In this document: piece after piece, positions 60,701-64,000 of the stretch
Layout: every line of letters begins with the position of its first letter
How positions within the stretch are numbered: position 1 is the first letter of the stretch
Origin: Cladocopium goreaui
Taxonomy: Eukaryota; Sar; Dinophyceae; Suessiales; Symbiodiniaceae
NCBI GenBank assembly: GCA_947184155.2
Contig: CAMXCT020006760.1
Location: 50,001-114,000 of the forward strand
DNA length: 64,000 nt
Direction of reading: 5' to 3'
Notes under the pieces: model-generated
Database searches by the model: none
The model's input: only the letters and a program-made list of their open reading frames with translations
What the model was told of the DNA's origin: nothing
Translations under genes and position numbers: made by a program

Positions 60701-63270
60701 GTCGCGCCAGAGTGGTGTCTGGTCTCACTTTCTCCTCAGTTCCGATGGAACTCTTGCTATCCCAGGTGGTATGAAAACAGAAAATTCCGACTGATGGATC
60801 ACCCCTGGGTTTATAGTGGATGACTGGTGGATTATCAATGTCACACATATTCATACATGTGCTGAATGGCTGGAAAATCCTCCATTGTTGGCATCATTGG
60901 TGGCTGCTCACTGCATCTGCTTTCGGCATCTGCTAGTCACGTGGGTAATGTCTAATCGCTTAAACTCCTGGCATCTTTTTCTTGGAAATTGATGTTTGCA
61001 GATTTTGCTCGATTCCTCTCTTTTCCCCCTAATCACACTCCGATTCATGCTAAGGGAGAAAGATGAGAAAGATCCCAGATGTCCCCCATCCCAGGGATTT
61101 TGCTGACCAGCTAAAGGTTTGATTGCGGTTTGATTTAGCTCACTGCTACCACCGTCACCCCTTGCGGGGCACCTGTGATTGAATACGAATGCTGAAAAAA
61201 CTGCTATGTGGCAGATTCTCCCCCGCAAATGCCTGCAAAGAACCCAGTCAAGATGACTAGGGTCCAAGAATATTTTTTAAAATATTCAAAATACTATTTC
61301 GCTGGAATTCTCCCCCTTGCACTCCTTTTGGGAAACCCCCTCCGACCAATCACTACAAAATGGTGGAATGAGCAGCATTGAGCAGCGTTCCGACAATCGA
61401 TGACCCAAAATAACACGTCAAATGTTGGGTACCCTCTGGTAATTTAACATAGCTATGGAAAATCACCATTTTTAATGGGAAAATCCACTATAAATGGCCA
61501 TTTTCAATAGCTATGTTAGTTTACCAGAGGGTAAATGTGGTCTGAAATTGAAACCACCAGTATTTTGCCGATGTTGCGAGCCATCCCTGTTTTTGGCAAA
61601 CTGACCCGTACAGCAAAACATGCCTTGATGGGCCATCTCTTTCACTCCCGTGTATAATCCATGCACCCAATCCACACCAATTTGGTAAAACTCTTCACCA
61701 CTTTGAAATCAAATTATATCTTAACCCCTCGGAAATATAGTCCAAAATCGTAACCTCCAACTGACATAGACCCTGCCATGAGTCCGAGGGGGTTCGGAGA
61801 ATTACTCATTTTTACTTCTCAGGGGATCTAAGTGGATCTAAGTGGGAGGGATGATCAACCACGGCCAACGTGGCCTTCCTTTCCATGGCTGCTGAGTCAC
61901 CATGAGTTCCAGCCCCATCCTCCAGTGATCCGTTGGAAAAGCCCCTGCCACACTGCTCACCAGCACCTTGGTGCTGTCCGCCACGCTGAAAAGATGGAGG
62001 GCCTGGGACCATTGCAGCGACTTCCTCGGCGATGGCTGATGGCTAAAGAATGCTAAAGATCCAACCTATGCCATCCAGTTTATGAATGTTTATGATTCAT
62101 GATCAAATGGATGAAAATCATTGAAAATCCAGATCCAACAAAATGGGGTGCCAGAGGGTGCCAGAGGGTGCCAAGGTTTTGCGGCGGATATTTAAGGATC
62201 CCAAAAAATAGTGGAGTCGAGGAGATTCTTTGATATCTTCCACTGCTAGGGGAAGATAAGCCAATTACGAACCAGCTGCTGGCGCTGGTTGATTGACCCC
62301 TCACCGGGATGCATCTCGAAGTTGCCGAAACCAGAGAATACTTGAGCAAAAAATACGCGTGGGCGTGTCATCATGAAATTCTGGACCACTCCCTGCCAAC
62401 ATCTATACACTGAAGGGATTGTGCGAAACCAAGAGGAATTTCGGGAAGAGACTAGGCGTGAAGCAGCCAATAATGGTTGTCGAAACCACTGGCAAGAGAC
62501 TGTGTGTTAGAAACATCCAACGCATTGCTAGAACACCATAGAACACCTCCCTTCATGGTGCCACATCGCATCCCATCCAAGCGCAAGAAGTTGGATAGAG
62601 GGCCAGCGACTTGGAACACACCACAAACAGTCATTCGAAATCAGCCCCAACTGGATAGCTCTATATTTTCTATATAGCTGATCATGGAACCTCGGCCCTC
62701 CAAAGCAAACGCATAAACTGGCATAAACATTGTCAGCTTCTGGCACCTTTGCTGCAAAACCCTCAAGATCACATCACGTCCCATCGGCCAGTGGAACCCA
62801 GTGGCTGGAATGCATCGGCCAGCGATCCGAAACCTAGGCACAGTACCCCACAAACCTCGGGGGAAACGGGTTGGTTCTTGCCCCAGAAGTTGGGCATTTG
62901 CAGGGCCTCATTTACTAAGCATCTCTTTGAGGGTTGGTTGCGCTGCTCCACATCTGCCTTCAAGGTCGCCTAAAGGTCGAGGCTAGGAGATGTGAAGTCA
63001 ACTAAGATCAACTAAGCTGCAATGAAGCATACCTTTTTTGGACTTGCACAGTGCTTTCGCTCCTTTTTTTCCATGGAAAATGGGATGAACATGGCCTCAA
63101 CAACCATTTTGTGCCATAGCTGCCATAGCTGCAGCAAGATCCAAGTGCACCAAGAAGCTCAGCTGGTCCATCTGCAGCGATCGGCACGTCATCTCCACCA
63201 CTTTCGTCGTAGCCCGGCGCCAGTGCTGCGCCAGGGAGTGGATCAAGATGTTGTAGGAGGTGATGGCATC
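53484..63270 (-). CDS. PPR-like helical repeat protein ending near a deaminase-like exon (multi-exon, incomplete)
   Basis: Candidate organellar RNA-binding protein of the pentatricopeptide repeat type common in dinoflagellates. Exons on the minus strand with the most protein-like reading: 63270-63105 (SYNILIHSLAQHW), 62020-61901 (SLQWSQALHLF, HWRMGLELM), 60313-60164 (LRLLRHLGGSASVPALLPAAL), 59961-59866 (TQALQWLQTMRLQHIEPDEQ), 59280-59209 (WPWALQLCCDMAKHQ), 58977-58870, 58378-58264 (NAFNALLAACEKA), 57684-57582 (WHTALALWERRL), 56653-56521, 54450-53917 and 53690-53484. Less certain pieces lie at 60673-60592, 55241-55130 and 54956-54865. Phases agree between 59280, 58977 and 58378, and between 54450-53917 and 53690; several other junctions do not yet match, so exons are missing or misplaced. 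No start codon was found; the gene probably begins beyond the right edge or near 63.8 kb. Repeats resembling W-x2-AL-x-L and YNxLI are seen; PPR membership is inferred from them. Confidence 0.6.
53917..54450 (-). CDS. Large exon of the PPR-like gene, helical then unrecognised
   Basis: At 534 nt this is the longest exon in the window. The first part is helical: AWHVVLQLLGQQLTSLVAAT, then STCRLVRQQLGVEDWTQVLA. Then follow REDLLLPFRARVSG and a charged stretch KLKEGEGKRELQVEG. It starts after a clean acceptor, TTTTTTCCAG. A donor at GTGGAT (exon end 53917) leaves phase 2, which matches the next exon at 53690; reading on instead gives a stop 12 nt further. The later part matches no family I know. 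Confidence 0.6.
54676..54818. repeat. GAT / GAC trinucleotide array
   Basis: ATG repeats change to ACG repeats and back over about 140 bp, in an intron of the PPR-like gene. Confidence 0.92.
56019..56122. mobile_element. MITE-like palindrome, family 1
   Basis: A 104-bp copy beginning TACCCTCTGGTAATTTAACA and ending AAATTACCAGAGGGTA. The arms are almost perfectly complementary. Confidence 0.82.
56344..56447. mobile_element. MITE-like palindrome, family 1
   Basis: A 104-bp copy beginning TACCCTCTGGTAAACTAACA and ending AGTTTACCAGAGGGTA. It lies about 75 bp from the donor of exon 56653-56521. Confidence 0.82.
56521..56653 (-). CDS. Exon with internal 9-bp repeat coding for Ala-Ala-Gly
   Basis: Encodes SWRGLTSALSVVALWRRAVQ, SFSNR and then a run of AAG triplets before APDV. 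The triplets come from about five perfect copies of GCTGCAGGC. Flanks are an acceptor CGGACAG and a donor starting GTAGGG. It lies in line with the PPR-like exons. Confidence 0.5.
56534..56582. repeat. 9-bp coding minisatellite
   Basis: About five perfect copies of CAGCGCCTG on the plus strand, reading GCTGCAGGC on the coding strand and adding Ala-Ala-Gly units within one exon. Confidence 0.85.
58264..58977 (-). CDS. Two PPR-gene exons in consistent phase
   Basis: Exon 58977-58870 encodes LHLDELLEQTGERSALAGGA and on to RGVGAQ. Exon 58378-58264 encodes VPQSSNAFNALLAACEKAEG and on to SRSMGG. The first ends in phase 0 and the second starts in phase 0. NAFNALLAACEKA is a near match to the YNAAISACEKG text typical of dinoflagellate PPR proteins. 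Confidence 0.55.
59209..59280 (-). CDS. PPR-like exon
   Basis: Twenty-four codons in phase 0 at both ends: VAALNVCRAWPWALQLCCDM then AKHQ. The acceptor is CCGGCAG and the donor begins GTCCAG. AWPWALQLCCDM matches the helix B pattern of PPR proteins of this group. Confidence 0.55.
59866..59961 (-). CDS. PPR-like exon
   Basis: Encodes TQALQWLQTMRLQHIEPDEQ followed by AFAARAIHSLGT. The EPDEQAF text matches the turn and next helix of a PPR unit (usually xPDxxTY). The exact donor is uncertain: a GC donor at 59866 keeps phase, while a GT donor at 59853 does not. Confidence 0.55.
60164..60313 (-). CDS. Helical repeat exon of the PPR-like gene
   Basis: Fifty codons, in phase at both ends, rich in Ala and Leu: QTLRLLRHLGGSASVPALLP, AALGALAKQRATQEAM, TLVDDA. 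The acceptor follows a pyrimidine run (CCCTCTCAG). An alpha-solenoid repeat is inferred; no catalytic motif is present. Confidence 0.55.
61430..61533. mobile_element. MITE-like palindrome, family 1
   Basis: A 104-bp copy beginning TACCCTCTGGTAATTTAACA and ending AGTTTACCAGAGGGTA. Nearly identical to the copy at 49948-50053. Confidence 0.82.
61901..62020 (-). CDS. PPR-like exon
   Basis: Encodes SLQWSQALHLFSVADSTKVL and then VSSVAGAFPTDHWRMGLELM. The W-x2-AL-x-LF pattern followed by a second W-x-MGLEL helix is typical of dinoflagellate PPR proteins. The donor begins GTGACT. Confidence 0.58.
63105..63270 (-). CDS. PPR-like exon
   Basis: Encodes 55 codons beginning DAITSYNILIHSLAQHWRRA. The acceptor is GCGTCAG and the donor begins GTTGTT. 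SYNILIHSLA resembles helix A of a PPR unit. This is the furthest-upstream exon of the long minus-strand gene that I can support. Confidence 0.6.
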
Positions 63271-64000
63271 CTGACGCCTGAGCTCAGCTTGTGGAAATCC
63301 CTGAAATCATGGAACTCCATGGGAAATCATCCAACTACATGCTGGTTTGAATGGGAAAAATGCGGAAAATCATCGAAGTAATGATAAGTAATGGGTGATT
63401 TTCCGGCGAGCCATGTTTGATGAAAATTTTGATTCCCAGCAAATCTTCCATTATATAGTCTATATATATATATATCACATTTCACCATATTATTGGTATG
63501 TGAACCTGTCGCCATGCTATCCCTAGGTGAGATAGCCCCTTCCGGCCGAGCACCGAGTCACCGAGGCCATGCACAGTTCTCAAGGTCAGCCAGTTGCTGC
63601 AAAACCTGTGGGGATAGCTAAATGGCCAACCTTTTAGACCAAATCTAAGAGGTAAAAATATGGAAAAATACAGAAAATATGGGAAAAGATGAAGGAAAAT
63701 GATGAATTGGTCGAGATTTTGGGGTGCCCCCATTTTCAGGCTCAAAAGAGCCTGAATTGCTGATGTCTCCCGAAAATATCCTAACATTGGAAATACAAGG
63801 ATCCGCCCCTGTAAGGTCAGCATCGCTATGACGGCCTGCCCTGCCGGTCCATGTAGAGCACCGTTGATCCAGGGCTTACAATAGACCCGCCAAAGAAAGA
63901 AAGAAAGAAAGACCGAAAGAAAGGTGAATCACCATCAAGACCAGATGAAGCATGTAGTGAGTGACATACTGTACTACCGTAATAGCATTCCTGCAATCTG

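Noticed and set aside
61000..61267. 119-codon minus frame at 60908-61267
   Set aside because: No acceptor or donor in a suitable phase, and no PPR-like pattern. It is probably intron.

Overview
The window looks like nuclear DNA of a dinoflagellate, most like a symbiodiniacean or a close relative. Four things point there. No bacterial-type operons are visible. Coding sequence is broken into very short exons (about 35-150 nt, one of about 530 nt) separated by introns of 0.1-2 kb. Some inferred introns begin with GC or GA instead of GT. The recognisable families (type I metacaspase, PPR-like helical repeats, a PAS-like segment) are common in these protists. Every exon I can support reads on the minus strand, consistent with one unidirectional cluster. 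Intron-exon structures were worked out by eye from reading frame, AG acceptors and phase, so boundaries are provisional.

Layout. 1-13 kb: no convincing gene. It holds a long AATGTATGT array (2.1-3.7 kb), minisatellites (6.0-8.1 kb), a 215-bp tandem repeat (8.1-8.6 kb) and a duplicated block of 1.5-2 kb whose copies flank a 100-N assembly gap. 13-18.3 kb: minus-strand exons of at least one gene, including a PAS-like exon and a four-exon 3' end with consistent phases. 18.8-21.6 kb: a 2.8-kb GATA-type array built on 9-bp units. 21.7-22.4 kb: a 5-copy tandem repeat of about 140 bp. 22.8-35.7 kb: scattered unrecognised minus-strand exons, with tandem repeats of 41, 15-16 and 72 bp and a GA-rich minisatellite. 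35.95-36.78 kb: a putative terminal-inverted-repeat element carrying five 83-bp repeats.

37.1-46.2 kb: a nearly complete type I metacaspase of 17 exons, with the catalytic His and Cys motifs; about 419 codons if the last unresolved junction is as proposed. 47.6-50.9 kb: the 3' end of another gene, function unknown. 52.8-63.3 kb: a long minus-strand gene of PPR-like helical-repeat exons, ending near an exon with a deaminase-like HAE motif; it may be an RNA-binding or RNA-editing factor, and it may be the same gene as the 47.6-50.9 kb exons.

At least 12 copies of a roughly 104-bp near-perfect palindrome (ends TACCCTCTGG / CCAGAGGGTA) lie mainly in introns, and a second palindromic family (ends GGAGGTTTCC) is also present. 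These MITE-like hairpins are the most striking undescribed structure here. The metacaspase and the PPR/HAE gene are neighbours in the same direction, but nothing in the sequence shows a shared pathway.
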